A stretch of 64,000 nucleotides of DNA from Bacteroides sp. (lineage in GTDB: Bacteria > Bacteroidota > Bacteroidia > Bacteroidales > Bacteroidaceae). Each line of letters begins with the position of its first letter. Position 1 is the stretch's first letter. The stretch lies in NCBI GenBank assembly GCA_022648295.1, contig JALCME010000001.1, forward strand, positions 372,001 to 436,000, written 5' to 3'. This document shows, piece by piece, positions 1-8,302 of this stretch. Below the pieces are notes generated by a model. It was given only the letters and a program-made list of their open reading frames with translations, ran no database searches and was not told where the DNA came from. Both the position numbers and the translations under genes were made by a program.

Positions 1-1
1 A

Positions 2-1099
2 TTGGACAACACCAATGCCAAAGTACGCTCCACTGGCGAACATGTTAAAGAAAACGGAGTTTTCAATCAGGCGATGAATGCAAGCATAGGGCTGGACTGG
101 ACACTGTTCGATGGTTTTAACATCACAACCAATTATAAGAAACTCCAGGAATTGAAACGGCAGGGAGAAACAAACACCCGCCTTGCCATAGAAAATCTCA
201 TAGCCGACATCACAGCAGAGTATTACAACTATGTTCAACAAAAAATCCGGCTGAATAATTTCCGGTATGCTGTATCACTATCCAAAGAACGCCTGCGCAT
301 AGTAGAGGAGCGCTACCACATAGGAAGCTTTTCACGGCTCGATTACCAGCAAGCAAAAGTTGACTTCAACGCAGATAGTGCACAGTATATGAAACAGCAG
401 GAATTGCTGCATACCTCACGCATCCGGTTGAACGAACTTATGGCTAATAAAGATGTAGACCGCCCTATCATCATCCAAGATACATTAATCAATGTCAACG
501 CTACATTAAGCTTCAAAGAGTTATTGAACAGGACAATGCAAACCAATGCCTCATTAATCAAAGCGGAACAAAACAATACGCTTGCCCGGCTGGATTATAA
601 AAAAGTCATTTCCCGCGATTACCCTTATCTGAAGTTGAATAGCAGTTACGGATATACGCTCAATAAATACGAAACCGGTACTAACATCCGCCGTGGAGAT
701 CTGGGGCTCGACCTCGGAGTGACTTTAGGCTTTAACCTGTTTGATGGGAACCGCCGCCGGGAACGTCGAAACGCTCGCATTTCAATACAAAATGCACATT
801 TGGAACATGAGCAATTGGAACAATCACTGCTTGCGGACCTCAATAACCTATGGCAAGCCTATCAAAACAACCTGCAACTATTGAACCTGGAACGCCAGAA
901 CTTAGTGTCCGCCAAGGAAAACCATGAAATTGCCATGGAACGCTATATGCTTGGTAACCTTTCAGGTATTGAAATGCGCGAAGCACAAAAGAGCTTGCTG
1001 GATGCGGAAGAACGCATACTATCTGCAGAGTATGACACTAAACTATGTGAGATTTCCCTATTGCAAATCAGTGGAGAAATAACAAAATACGCGGAATAA
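2..1099 (+). CDS. TolC-type outer-membrane efflux protein, 5' end missing
   Basis: The reading frame is open from the window edge to a stop at 1099, giving 365 residues, whereas TolC-family proteins usually have 420-480, so the signal peptide and first repeat lie outside. What is seen are long amphipathic helices rich in Gln, Asn, Leu and Glu, and two similar halves: each has a beta-strand stretch (around residues 28-45 and 205-250) with an LFDG motif, followed by a long coiled-coil segment. This is the duplicated outer membrane efflux protein fold. In this family a trimer forms the outer-membrane channel and tunnel of a tripartite efflux or type I secretion system, so a membrane-fusion protein and an RND or ABC pump are expected upstream. 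The TTG at position 2 is not a credible start. The substrate cannot be told. Confidence 0.9.
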   Translation: MDNTNAKVRSTGEHVKENGVFNQAMNASIGLDWTLFDGFNITTNYKKLQELKRQGETNTRLAIENLIADITAEYYNYVQQKIRLNNFRYAVSLSKERLRIVEERYHIGSFSRLDYQQAKVDFNADSAQYMKQQELLHTSRIRLNELMANKDVDRPIIIQDTLINVNATLSFKELLNRTMQTNASLIKAEQNNTLARLDYKKVISRDYPYLKLNSSYGYTLNKYETGTNIRRGDLGLDLGVTLGFNLFDGNRRRERRNARISIQNAHLEHEQLEQSLLADLNNLWQAYQNNLQLLNLERQNLVSAKENHEIAMERYMLGNLSGIEMREAQKSLLDAEERILSAEYDTKLCEISLLQISGEITKYAE

Positions 1100-1134
1100 G
1101 TCAATTATTCCCCCTCAAGCCACAATATTTCTTC

Positions 1135-1142
1135 TATTTTTG
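1135..1142 (+). promoter_or_regulatory. Candidate -7 box for the pectate lyase gene
   Basis: TATTTTTG matches the Bacteroides -7 consensus TAnnTTTG and ends 29 bases before the ATG at 1172. No clear TTTG is seen about 20 bases upstream, so this is a one-box match. It would let the lyase be transcribed apart from the efflux gene. Confidence 0.4.
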
Positions 1143-1171
1143 TTACGATCAATTCTTTAAAAACAGTAACC

Positions 1172-2284
1172 ATGAAAAAGATTTATTTATGTTGCCTGGC
1201 TGTCTTATTAAGCCTGACGAATGCATTTTCACAAGAAACCATAAACTACAAAGAGAAGCAATCCTACAAGAATTGGGTAAGAATAGCTCCCCGCTTTGAC
1301 GATGCATTCTTTAAAACTCCCGAAGCTGTACGCATTGCAGACAATGTACTCCTCTATCAACAAACAACAGGCGGCTGGCCCAAAAACATCTACATGCCCG
1401 CCGAAATAAAGTCGCAAGAAATGGACGATGTCATTGCAAGCAAGGACAATGTAAATGAGAGTACAATAGATAACGGAGCTACTACAACAGAAATCCGCTA
1501 TCTCTCACGTGTTTATCAGGCTACAAACATAGAGAAATATAGAAATGCCGCCTTAGACGGTATCCGCTACCTGATTAAATCCCAATATGCCAATGGAGGA
1601 TGGCCGCAGTTCTGGCCCCGCAATAAGGGATATTACACGCACATAACCTATAATGACAACGCCATGATAAACGTCATGAATCAGTTACGCGAAATCTATG
1701 AAAAGCAAGCACCTTATACTTATGCACCCGATGATATCTGCCAAAAGGCAAAAAAGGCTTTTGAAAAAGGAATTGAATGTATATTGGCAACCCAAGTAAA
1801 GCAAAACGGTAAATTAACCGTATGGTGTGCCCAACACGATGAACGCACTCTGGCACCCGCCAAAGCCCGCGCATACGAGCTTCCTTCTTTAAGTGGACAG
1901 GAATCTGACGATATAGTCTTGTTGCTGATGTCCCTTCCCCACCCTTCTAAAAAGATCATTGCATCCGTAGAAGCGGCAGTTGAATGGTTCAAAGCATCTG
2001 AAATCAAAGGGATTAAAAGAGAAACATTCATAAACGCCGAAGGCAAAAAAGACTTTCGCATGGTCCCGTGTACGGATTGCGGACCACTATGGGCACGTTT
2101 CTATACCCTTGAAGATAACCGCCCCTTCTTCTGCGATCGTGATGGCATCAAGAAGTACAATATTTCGGAAATCGGTTACGAACGGCGTAACGGGTACAGT
2201 TGGTATAACGATAACGGATTAAAAGTATTGAAGAAATACACCAAATGGGAAAAGGGGCTCAATAAAACGACTAAAACCCTCTAA
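1172..2284 (+). CDS. Secreted pectate lyase, PL10-type
   Basis: A 370-residue protein with an N-terminal signal peptide (cleavage expected after about residue 20, at NAFS/QE). PL10 enzymes cleave de-esterified polygalacturonan by beta-elimination using an (alpha/alpha) toroid fold. Seen here are repeated helical segments with GGWPKN near residue 68, NGGWPQFWP near 142 and TYNDNAM near 160, followed by an ESDD motif near 243 and a CTDCGPLWARFY segment near 300. These match what I know of the PelA/PL10 family. The length fits a single catalytic domain without a binding module. The gene starts 72 bases after the efflux gene and converges on the LacI regulator. It is the only polysaccharide lyase in the window and hints that pectin is a local theme. 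Family assignment is from motif recall, not an alignment. Confidence 0.8.
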   Translation: MKKIYLCCLAVLLSLTNAFSQETINYKEKQSYKNWVRIAPRFDDAFFKTPEAVRIADNVLLYQQTTGGWPKNIYMPAEIKSQEMDDVIASKDNVNESTIDNGATTTEIRYLSRVYQATNIEKYRNAALDGIRYLIKSQYANGGWPQFWPRNKGYYTHITYNDNAMINVMNQLREIYEKQAPYTYAPDDICQKAKKAFEKGIECILATQVKQNGKLTVWCAQHDERTLAPAKARAYELPSLSGQESDDIVLLLMSLPHPSKKIIASVEAAVEWFKASEIKGIKRETFINAEGKKDFRMVPCTDCGPLWARFYTLEDNRPFFCDRDGIKKYNISEIGYERRNGYSWYNDNGLKVLKKYTKWEKGLNKTTKTL

Positions 2285-2323
2285 TCTTTCAGGTTTCTTC
2301 TTTATTCTTACTGACAACTGCTC

Positions 2324-2367
2324 CTCCGTAGTATAAACTTTGCAGTCAGAAAGTTTATACTACGGAG
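2324..2367. terminator. Long perfect hairpin between convergent genes
   Basis: Arms 2324-2341 and 2350-2367 are perfectly complementary over 18 bases, with an 8-base loop. The hairpin lies between the ends of the pectate lyase (+) and the LacI gene (-), where a bidirectional terminator is expected. There is no strong T-tract on either side. The stem is longer than in most intrinsic terminators. Confidence 0.65.
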
Positions 2368-2407
2368 TTCTCTTATTCTAAAAAGCTAACTAAATAAAAA
2401 AAAATAT

Positions 2408-3415
2408 TTAAGTGGAATTTCTCACGATCAAATGGGTAGGAATCACAACCTGCTCCGGCTCTTTTTCTTCTGATAAATGCTTTAATAATAACTCACAAGC
2501 AATAGTACCCATTTTATAAGTCTGATGTGTCATAGCTGTTAAAGTCGGCTCAACATAATTAGCATGAAGCTCATCAGTATAACCAATTAATGCAATATCC
2601 CGTGGTATACGAAGTCCATGTTCCTTTATTTCTTTCATAGCCGCAAAAGCTAAAGTGTCATTCATTGCCAATATAGCATCAGGAGGAGGAGACAATTCCA
2701 ATAAATGTCTGGTAGCTTCAATCCCTTCTTCATAAGCCATTTTTTCACAAACAATCAAATCTCTTTCTATTGGAAGATGAAAATTTCGCAACGCCTCCAA
2801 ATAACCATGTTTACGCTGTTTTACAATTTCCAAATGATTTGCTCCACCTATAAACCCCACCCTTCTGGCACCTCTCTGCAAAAGATATTCGGTAGCGACG
2901 CACCCTGATTCCACATTATCTGCAACTACAGAAGAATAAGTTTTACTTAAGCAGGTCCGGTCAAAGAATACTACAGGTATATTTTGCTGAACTAAAGCAG
3001 CAAAATGCGAGAAGTCTGTAGTTTCCTGAGAAACGCATGCGAGAATTCCCTCCACTCTAATATTTATCAAATCCTCCACACATTGCCTCTCCAATTCGTA
3101 TTGCTCATATGAAGAAGTAATAATCACGGAATAATGATTATGCCGTGCTGTATCACCAATACCACTAATAATAGATGAATAGAAATGAGTCACAATATCG
3201 GGCACAATAATTCCCAAGATACGAGGTCTATTTTTCAGTAAACTCATAGCAAAAGGATTGGGACGGTAATTACGCTCTTTAGCTAGGTCCTTTACCCGCT
3301 CACGTAATTCGGCCCCAATTTCCGGACTATCTTTCAAAGCCCTCGAAACAGTAGAAATAGAAATGCCCAATTCTGTAGCCAAATCTTTTAAAGAAACGTG
3401 AGTCTTGACTTTCAT
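2408..3415 (-). CDS. LacI-family transcriptional regulator
   Basis: A 335-residue one-component regulator. Residues 5-55 form the LacI helix-turn-helix (VSLKDLATELGIS, STVSRAL) followed by the hinge helix region, and residues 60-335 form a periplasmic-binding-protein-like sensor domain (LGIIVPDI near 68, GFIGG near 185, AILAMNDTLAF near 240). LacI proteins bind palindromic operators and usually release them on sugar binding. The ATG at 3415 is chosen; the in-frame TTG at 3421 is only six bases upstream and less likely. The gene diverges from the aldo/keto reductase operon. A palindrome in the spacer overlaps the gene's own -33 box, so autoregulation plus control of the catabolic operon is inferred. 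The inducer is probably the deoxyhexose or an oxidised intermediate. Confidence 0.93.
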   Translation of the reverse strand: MKVKTHVSLKDLATELGISISTVSRALKDSPEIGAELRERVKDLAKERNYRPNPFAMSLLKNRPRILGIIVPDIVTHFYSSIISGIGDTARHNHYSVIITSSYEQYELERQCVEDLINIRVEGILACVSQETTDFSHFAALVQQNIPVVFFDRTCLSKTYSSVVADNVESGCVATEYLLQRGARRVGFIGGANHLEIVKQRKHGYLEALRNFHLPIERDLIVCEKMAYEEGIEATRHLLELSPPPDAILAMNDTLAFAAMKEIKEHGLRIPRDIALIGYTDELHANYVEPTLTAMTHQTYKMGTIACELLLKHLSEEKEPEQVVIPTHLIVRNST

Positions 3416-3440
3416 AAACAATCAGATTAGGTAACAAGTA

Positions 3441-3472
3441 CAAAATTAAATTATAAGAATTACTTACGCAAA
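3441..3472 (-). promoter_or_regulatory. Predicted lacI-type gene promoter
   Basis: Read on the minus strand, TTTG at 3472-3469 (-33 box) is followed after 20 bases by TAATTTTG at 3448-3441 (-7 box). Both match the Bacteroides sigma-ABfr consensus with correct spacing. The -7 box lies 25 bases before the ATG at 3415. Confidence 0.6.
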
Positions 3473-3481
3473 GGTTTGCGT
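3466..3481. promoter_or_regulatory. Candidate LacI operator palindrome
   Basis: ACGCAAAGGTTTGCGT is a perfect 7-base inverted repeat around a two-base centre, of the size and style of LacI-family operators. It lies between the divergent regulator and catabolic operon and covers the regulator gene's -33 box. Binding would block the regulator's own promoter. It lies about 45 bases upstream of the + strand -7 box. Confidence 0.6.
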
Positions 3482-3524
3482 GTTTTTTTCACCTATTCAA
3501 CAGCTTACCAATATTATATATTTC

Positions 3525-3532
3525 TATTTTTG
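3525..3532 (+). promoter_or_regulatory. Candidate -7 box of the sugar-catabolism operon
   Basis: TATTTTTG fits TAnnTTTG and lies 39 bases before the ATG at 3572. The -33 position shows no clear TTTG, which would suit an activator-dependent or weak promoter. Confidence 0.45.
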
Positions 3533-3571
3533 ATTTTATAAATTGATTTAACCCTAAAAATAAGGAAAGTT

Positions 3572-4504
3572 ATGAATTACTATGAAATTGGGAAAACCGG
3601 AATGCGGGTCTCAAATTTAAGTTTCGGAGCGTCTTCACTAGGTGGAGTATTCCATGCCATCCGTGAAGCAGAAGGAATTAAAGCCGTATTCACGGCAATA
3701 GAACATGGCATGAATTTTATCGATGTATCTCCTTATTATGGATACTACAAGGCTGAGACCGTTTTAGGAAAAGCACTAAAAGAAATACCCCGTAATCAAT
3801 ATTACCTTTCAACAAAGGTCGGTCGTTATGGTCAGGATGGGGTAAACACATGGGATTATTCAGCGCAAAAAGTAACAGAAAGTGTTTATAAAAGCCTTGA
3901 AAGGCTGAATGTTGACTATATAGATCTAATCAATGTACACGACATTGAATTTGCGGACTTAAATCAAGTAGTCAATGAAACCTTACCTGCCTTAGTTGAA
4001 TTAAAAGAAAAAGGAATAGTAAGACATGTAGGTATAACGGATTTACAATTAGAAAACCTTCAGTGGGTAATAGAACATAGCAAAGCCGGGACAGTGGAAT
4101 CCGTATTAAACTTTTGCCATTATTGTTTGAATGATGATAAATTAGCGGATTATTTCAACTTCTTCGAGTCAAACAATGTAGGAATCATCAATGCTTCTCC
4201 TTTTGCAATGGGATTATTATCGTCACGAGGAATACCCGAATGGCATCCTGCTCCGAAGTCCTTGGTCGAAGCATGCCAGAAAGCTACGGAATATTGCAAA
4301 TCAAAGAATTATCCAATTGAAAAATTGGCTATTCAATATGCGGTCAGCTCCCCGCATATTGCAACAACATTATTCAGCTCTGCAAACCCAGAAAACGTTC
4401 TCAAAAATATTGAATATGCCTCATCCCCAATTGATTGGGATTTTGTAAAAGAGATACGTAATATTATAGGTGACCAGATAAGAGTGGGCTGGTCCAATAC
4501 TTAA
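3572..4504 (+). CDS. Aldo/keto reductase, L-fucose/L-galactose dehydrogenase-like
   Basis: A 310-residue cytoplasmic enzyme of the aldo/keto reductase superfamily. The catalytic tetrad is visible: Asp51 and Tyr56 in FIDVSPYYG, Lys82 in STKVG, and His123 in NVHD. The subgroup looks like the plant L-galactose dehydrogenase / bacterial L-fucose (D-threo-aldose) dehydrogenase branch, which oxidises the C1 hydroxyl of a 6-deoxy or L-hexose to the lactone with NAD(P)+. It is the first gene of a tight operon: 14 bases to the lactonase-like gene, then permease and alcohol dehydrogenase. Together with the nearby fucosidase and mutarotase, the natural substrate is inferred to be L-fucose, though L-galactose, D-arabinose or L-rhamnose cannot be excluded from sequence alone. 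Confidence 0.87.
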   Translation: MNYYEIGKTGMRVSNLSFGASSLGGVFHAIREAEGIKAVFTAIEHGMNFIDVSPYYGYYKAETVLGKALKEIPRNQYYLSTKVGRYGQDGVNTWDYSAQKVTESVYKSLERLNVDYIDLINVHDIEFADLNQVVNETLPALVELKEKGIVRHVGITDLQLENLQWVIEHSKAGTVESVLNFCHYCLNDDKLADYFNFFESNNVGIINASPFAMGLLSSRGIPEWHPAPKSLVEACQKATEYCKSKNYPIEKLAIQYAVSSPHIATTLFSSANPENVLKNIEYASSPIDWDFVKEIRNIIGDQIRVGWSNT

Positions 4505-4518
4505 ACTGATATAAAGCC

Positions 4519-5442
4519 ATGGATTACACAATAATAGATGCACATTCACACTTATGGCTCAGGCAAGATACCATAGTTAACGACCTTCCCATACGTACCA
4601 CCACTAATGGTCGTTCGGAATTTATGGGTGAAATTCGACAAATGCTTCCACCCTTTATGATTGATGGACGCAACAGTGCAGAAGTATTCTTATCAAATAT
4701 GGATTATGCACAAGTATCTGCCGCTGTTGTCACACAAGAATATATTGATGGAAATCAAAATGACTACTTATTGGAAGTCAGTCAACGCTATCCCAAACGG
4801 TTTTTCGTATGCGGCATGTGTGAGTTTCGCCATTCAGGATATTATGAAGAAGCGATACAACTGATAGAAAAAGGATTTAGAGCCATTAAAATACCGGCCC
4901 ATAGACTAGAGACATCCCAAGGAAGAACTTTATTAAATTCCACTGAAATGATGAGAATGTTTCGCTATATGGAGTCAAAAGATATTTTACTATCCATTGA
5001 CTTGGCAGAAGGCAACTTACAAATAAACGAAATGAAAGAAGTAATTACCGAATGTCCCAAGTTGCGCATAGCAATCGGGCATTTTGGCATGGTTACAAAA
5101 AGCCATTGGATAGAACAGATCAAATTGGCAGAGCATTCTAACGTAAGGATTGAATCCGGAGGAATCACATGGCTGTTCAACGAAGAAGGCTATCCTTTTA
5201 AAGGTGCCTGTCAGGCTATTAGAAAAGCTGCCGATTTGGTCGGCATAAATAAATTAATGTGGGGGTCAGATTATCCACGCACCATCACAGCCATTACCTA
5301 TAAAATGTCTTATGACTTTATACTAAAATCAATGCTATTTACTTCCGAGGAGAAAGCCATGTTTTTGGGTAGAAATGCTATAGCATTTTATAGATTTAAC
5401 AATCCAATACAATTGCCTTATATCAAAAACATGTCAGAATAA
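4519..5442 (+). CDS. Amidohydrolase-family sugar lactonase (fuconolactonase-like)
   Basis: A 307-residue amidohydrolase_2 (COG3618-type) TIM-barrel protein. Metal and catalytic ligands are visible: His9 and His11 in DAHSHLW, His188 in AIGHFG and Asp251 in WGSDYPR. Members of this group hydrolyse sugar lactones such as L-fucono-1,4-lactone and L-rhamnono-lactone, or decarboxylate or hydrolyse aromatic acids. The position directly after a sugar dehydrogenase and before a FucP-like permease favours lactonase, which would turn the dehydrogenase product into the aldonate. No signal peptide, so cytoplasmic. The gap to the upstream gene is 14 bases, consistent with co-transcription. An alternative is a plain metal-dependent hydrolase of unknown substrate. 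Confidence 0.82.
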   Translation: MDYTIIDAHSHLWLRQDTIVNDLPIRTTTNGRSEFMGEIRQMLPPFMIDGRNSAEVFLSNMDYAQVSAAVVTQEYIDGNQNDYLLEVSQRYPKRFFVCGMCEFRHSGYYEEAIQLIEKGFRAIKIPAHRLETSQGRTLLNSTEMMRMFRYMESKDILLSIDLAEGNLQINEMKEVITECPKLRIAIGHFGMVTKSHWIEQIKLAEHSNVRIESGGITWLFNEEGYPFKGACQAIRKAADLVGINKLMWGSDYPRTITAITYKMSYDFILKSMLFTSEEKAMFLGRNAIAFYRFNNPIQLPYIKNMSE

Positions 5443-5462
5443 CCTTCAACACCTTGTTTAAC

Positions 5463-6722
5463 ATGAAAAAGAATATTTATTCCATTCCATTGGCACTCAT
5501 CTTTTGCTTATTCTTTTTATGGGCTATCAGTAGTAACTTGCTGCCCACAATGATCAGGCAATTAATGAAGACTTGTGAGCTAAACCCTTTTGAAGCATCT
5601 TTTACTGAATCTTTTTACTGGTTGGCTTACTTCATCTTTCCTATTCCTATAGCTATGTATATGAAGAAATACAGCTATAAGTCAGGTATAATCTTCGGAT
5701 TACTACTGGCTGCATGCGGCGGATTACTTTTTATCCCGGCAGCAATAATTAAAACATATTGGGCTTATTTATGCATCTTCTTTGTCATCGCGACAGGCAT
5801 GTGTTTTCTAGAAACAGCAGCCAACCCTTATGTCACAGCTTTGGGCGATCCTCAAACAGCCTCACGCCGGTTAAATCTCGCCCAATCATTTAACGGACTT
5901 GGAGCCTTTATCGCTGCAATGTTCTTAAGCAAATTAGTTTTAAGTGGCAACCATTATGTGCGTAACACTCTACCGACCGGCTATCCCGGAGGATGGAGTG
6001 CATACATCGAAACAGAGACCAATGCAATGAAGCTTCCGTATCTTATATTAGCAGGCCTATTAATAATCATCGCTATCATTTTTATTTTCTCTCATCTACC
6101 ACGAATAAAAGAAGAGATTCAAGAACTGGGAGAAAAGGAAAGCGATGGTAAACTTATTAATTTCGATGTTCTAAAACGGTCCCATTTACGTTGGGGAGTA
6201 ATCGCCCAATTTTTCTATAACGGAGGACAGACAGCCATTAACAGCCTATTTTTGGTCTATTGCTGCATTTACATAGGACTGCCGGAAAGTACAGCCACTA
6301 CTTTCTTCGGGTTCTATATGTTGGCCTTTTTGTTGGGACGTTGGATTGGCACTTTGCTAATGGGAAAGTTCCGCCCACAAAATATGCTGTTAACTTATGC
6401 AATAGTAAATATGCTGTTATGTGTAGTTATCATTTGTTTTGGTGGTATGGTTGGACTCTATTCCATGTTGGGAATTTCTTTTTTCATGTCCATCATGTAT
6501 CCCACACAATTTTCTCTCGCCTTAAAAGATTTGGGTAACGATACAAAAAGCGGATCGGCATTCTTAGTAATGGCTATCGTGGGCAACGCTTGCCTACCTC
6601 AGCTTACAGCTTATTTTATGAATTCTAATGAAAACTATTACTATGTAGCTTATTTTATTCCAATGATTTGCTTCGCATTTTGTGCTTACTACGGTTGGAA
6701 AGGCTATAAGATCATTAATTGA
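5463..6722 (+). CDS. MFS sugar permease, FucP-like
   Basis: A 419-residue inner-membrane protein with about 12 hydrophobic segments, of the L-fucose:H+ symporter (FucP) branch of the major facilitator superfamily. Typical features are the N-terminal FFLWAISSNLLP segment, the ETAANPYVTALG motif near residue 117 and NLAQSFNGLG near 140. The ATG at 5463 is chosen; the in-frame TTG three codons upstream is a weaker start. It sits between the lactonase-like gene and a zinc alcohol dehydrogenase, so it probably imports the free monosaccharide released in the periplasm by the fucosidase of the neighbouring operon. Related permeases carry glucose/galactose (GluP) or N-acetylglucosamine, so specificity is inferred from context. 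Confidence 0.9.
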   Translation: MKKNIYSIPLALIFCLFFLWAISSNLLPTMIRQLMKTCELNPFEASFTESFYWLAYFIFPIPIAMYMKKYSYKSGIIFGLLLAACGGLLFIPAAIIKTYWAYLCIFFVIATGMCFLETAANPYVTALGDPQTASRRLNLAQSFNGLGAFIAAMFLSKLVLSGNHYVRNTLPTGYPGGWSAYIETETNAMKLPYLILAGLLIIIAIIFIFSHLPRIKEEIQELGEKESDGKLINFDVLKRSHLRWGVIAQFFYNGGQTAINSLFLVYCCIYIGLPESTATTFFGFYMLAFLLGRWIGTLLMGKFRPQNMLLTYAIVNMLLCVVIICFGGMVGLYSMLGISFFMSIMYPTQFSLALKDLGNDTKSGSAFLVMAIVGNACLPQLTAYFMNSNENYYYVAYFIPMICFAFCAYYGWKGYKIIN

Positions 6723-6771
6723 ATTTTATCATTCTTGATTATTTCATAATATTCTAAATTAAAAAGAAAAA

Positions 6772-7797
6772 ATGAAAGCAATACAAATTACAGCTCCCCA
6801 TCAAATGGGAGTCATTGATATTGAGAAGCCGGCTATTAAACCGGATGAGATACTACTAAAGTTAAGTCACGTGGGATTCTGTGGATCGGATTTAAACACT
6901 TACCTCGGCCGAAATCCGATGGTGAAGCTTCCTGTTATACCCGGACATGAAGTTGGTGCCGTAATAGCAGAAACAGGAAACAAAGTCCCTGATTTATTTA
7001 AAGTCGGCATGAGCGTAACGGTTAACCCTTATACCAATTGCGGAAAATGTGCGTCCTGCCGTAATGGGCGGGTCAACGCTTGCGAACACAATGAAACGTT
7101 AGGAGTACAACGCAATGGTATGATGTGTGAATACGCCGCTATTTCCTGGAACAAAGTGATTCCTGCTCCGGCTCTTTCGCCTAAACATTGTGCCTTAATA
7201 GAACCAATGAGTGTTGGCTTTCATGCCATATCCCGTGCAGCAGTCACCGATATAGATTTCGTCATGGTAATAGGATGTGGTATGATAGGAATAGGTGCTA
7301 TTGTACGGGCCGCCCTCCGGGGAGCTACAGTCATAGCCGTAGATTTAGACGATGAGAAACTCCAACTGGCAAAAAAAATCGGTGCATCCCACACTATTAA
7401 TTCAATGACTGAGAATGTCCACGAACGTCTACTTGAAATTACAGAAGGAATGGGACCAGATGTCGTTGTAGAAGCTGTAGGAAGTTCACCTACTTACATC
7501 ATGGCAATTAGTGAAGCGGGTTATACTGGAAGAGTCGTATGCATAGGTTACGCCAAAAGTGAAATACTACTTCAAACCAAGTTCTTTGTACAAAAAGAAC
7601 TGAATATTTATGGTTCCCGTAATGCTATGCCACAAGATTTCCGTGCTGTAATTCATTATCTTGAAAAAGGAAATAACTTGGTTGACAAATTAATATCCGA
7701 TGTTGTAAGCCCAGAACAAGCGCAAGTAAGCATGCAAAAATGGACGAAACAACCAGGAAAGGTTTTTCGGATTCTAGTAGACTTTGCCAGCAGATAA
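6772..7797 (+). CDS. Zinc-dependent medium-chain alcohol dehydrogenase
   Basis: A 341-residue medium-chain dehydrogenase/reductase. The catalytic zinc site is seen as Cys38 in GFCGSD and His-Glu in PGHEVG. A structural-zinc loop has four cysteines in NCGKCASCRNGRVNACE, and a Rossmann motif GCGMIGIGA is near residue 167. Relatives include sorbitol, threonine and L-galactonate/L-fuconate-type dehydrogenases, which oxidise a secondary alcohol with NAD(P)+. As the last gene of the operon it could oxidise an aldonate or a keto-deoxy-aldonate, or it may be a second sugar dehydrogenase. The spacer to the permease is 49 bases. It ends just before a bidirectional terminator. The exact reaction cannot be fixed from sequence. 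Confidence 0.88.
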   Translation: MKAIQITAPHQMGVIDIEKPAIKPDEILLKLSHVGFCGSDLNTYLGRNPMVKLPVIPGHEVGAVIAETGNKVPDLFKVGMSVTVNPYTNCGKCASCRNGRVNACEHNETLGVQRNGMMCEYAAISWNKVIPAPALSPKHCALIEPMSVGFHAISRAAVTDIDFVMVIGCGMIGIGAIVRAALRGATVIAVDLDDEKLQLAKKIGASHTINSMTENVHERLLEITEGMGPDVVVEAVGSSPTYIMAISEAGYTGRVVCIGYAKSEILLQTKFFVQKELNIYGSRNAMPQDFRAVIHYLEKGNNLVDKLISDVVSPEQAQVSMQKWTKQPGKVFRILVDFASR

Positions 7798-7813
7798 TCA
7801 CCCGTTTTAAAAT

Positions 7814-7858
7814 AAATTTCCCCTCCTAGATTGCATCATGCTTTTAGGAAGGGAAATT
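7814..7858. terminator. Bidirectional terminator between convergent operons
   Basis: Arms 7814-7830 and 7842-7858 form a nearly perfect stem (AAATTTCCC with GGGAAATT at the base) with an 11-base loop. It is preceded by an A-rich and followed by a T-rich run. It lies between the alcohol dehydrogenase (+) and mutarotase (-) genes. Confidence 0.75.
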
Positions 7859-7895
7859 GTTTATACTTTAATACATTTATTCATTATAGGGAATT

Positions 7896-8273
7896 TTATT
7901 CATACAAATAAGACATCCGATCCATTAATTGCCATTTCTGGTCCGATGACGCATCAGAGTCACATTGTTGGAAAGCTGATACATATTTTTCCCATTCTTT
8001 TTGGCGGGGCAAAGAAGACAAGCGTTTCATCGCAGTATCCCAATCGAAATCAAGTGGAGTCTCAACAATCATAAACAAGTGATTACCATATACATATACT
8101 TCCATCTCTAAAATACCCACTGCACGAATACCTGCTCTAATTTCAGGCCATGAATTCACTTTATTATGACATTCTATGTACTTCGCTATCAACTCTGGAT
8201 TATTTTTCAAATCCATAGTCTGGCAATATCTTTTCACCAAACAACCATAGTCTCTTACTTTATACCCGTTCAT
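7896..8273 (-). CDS. L-rhamnose/L-fucose-type mutarotase
   Basis: A 125-residue protein of the RhaM (DUF718, COG3254) family, dimeric ferredoxin-like enzymes that interconvert alpha and beta anomers of 6-deoxyhexoses. Family features seen are His36 and Trp42 in the CHNKVNSWPEI segment, a YGNHLFMIVE strand near residue 65, and a C-terminal WQLMDRMSYL segment. The ATG at 8273 is taken; a GTG one codon upstream is possible. It is the last gene of the fucosidase-SusC-SusD operon, 29 bases after SusD. It would feed the right anomer to the dehydrogenase encoded on the opposite strand. Similar mutarotases accompany oxidative fucose pathways in other bacteria (established knowledge, for example the Campylobacter fucose locus), which supports L-fucose as substrate. 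Confidence 0.88.
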   Translation of the reverse strand: MNGYKVRDYGCLVKRYCQTMDLKNNPELIAKYIECHNKVNSWPEIRAGIRAVGILEMEVYVYGNHLFMIVETPLDFDWDTAMKRLSSLPRQKEWEKYVSAFQQCDSDASSDQKWQLMDRMSYLYE

Positions 8274-8302
8274 CACTTTTTATTTAAATATTATATAGCT
8301 AT

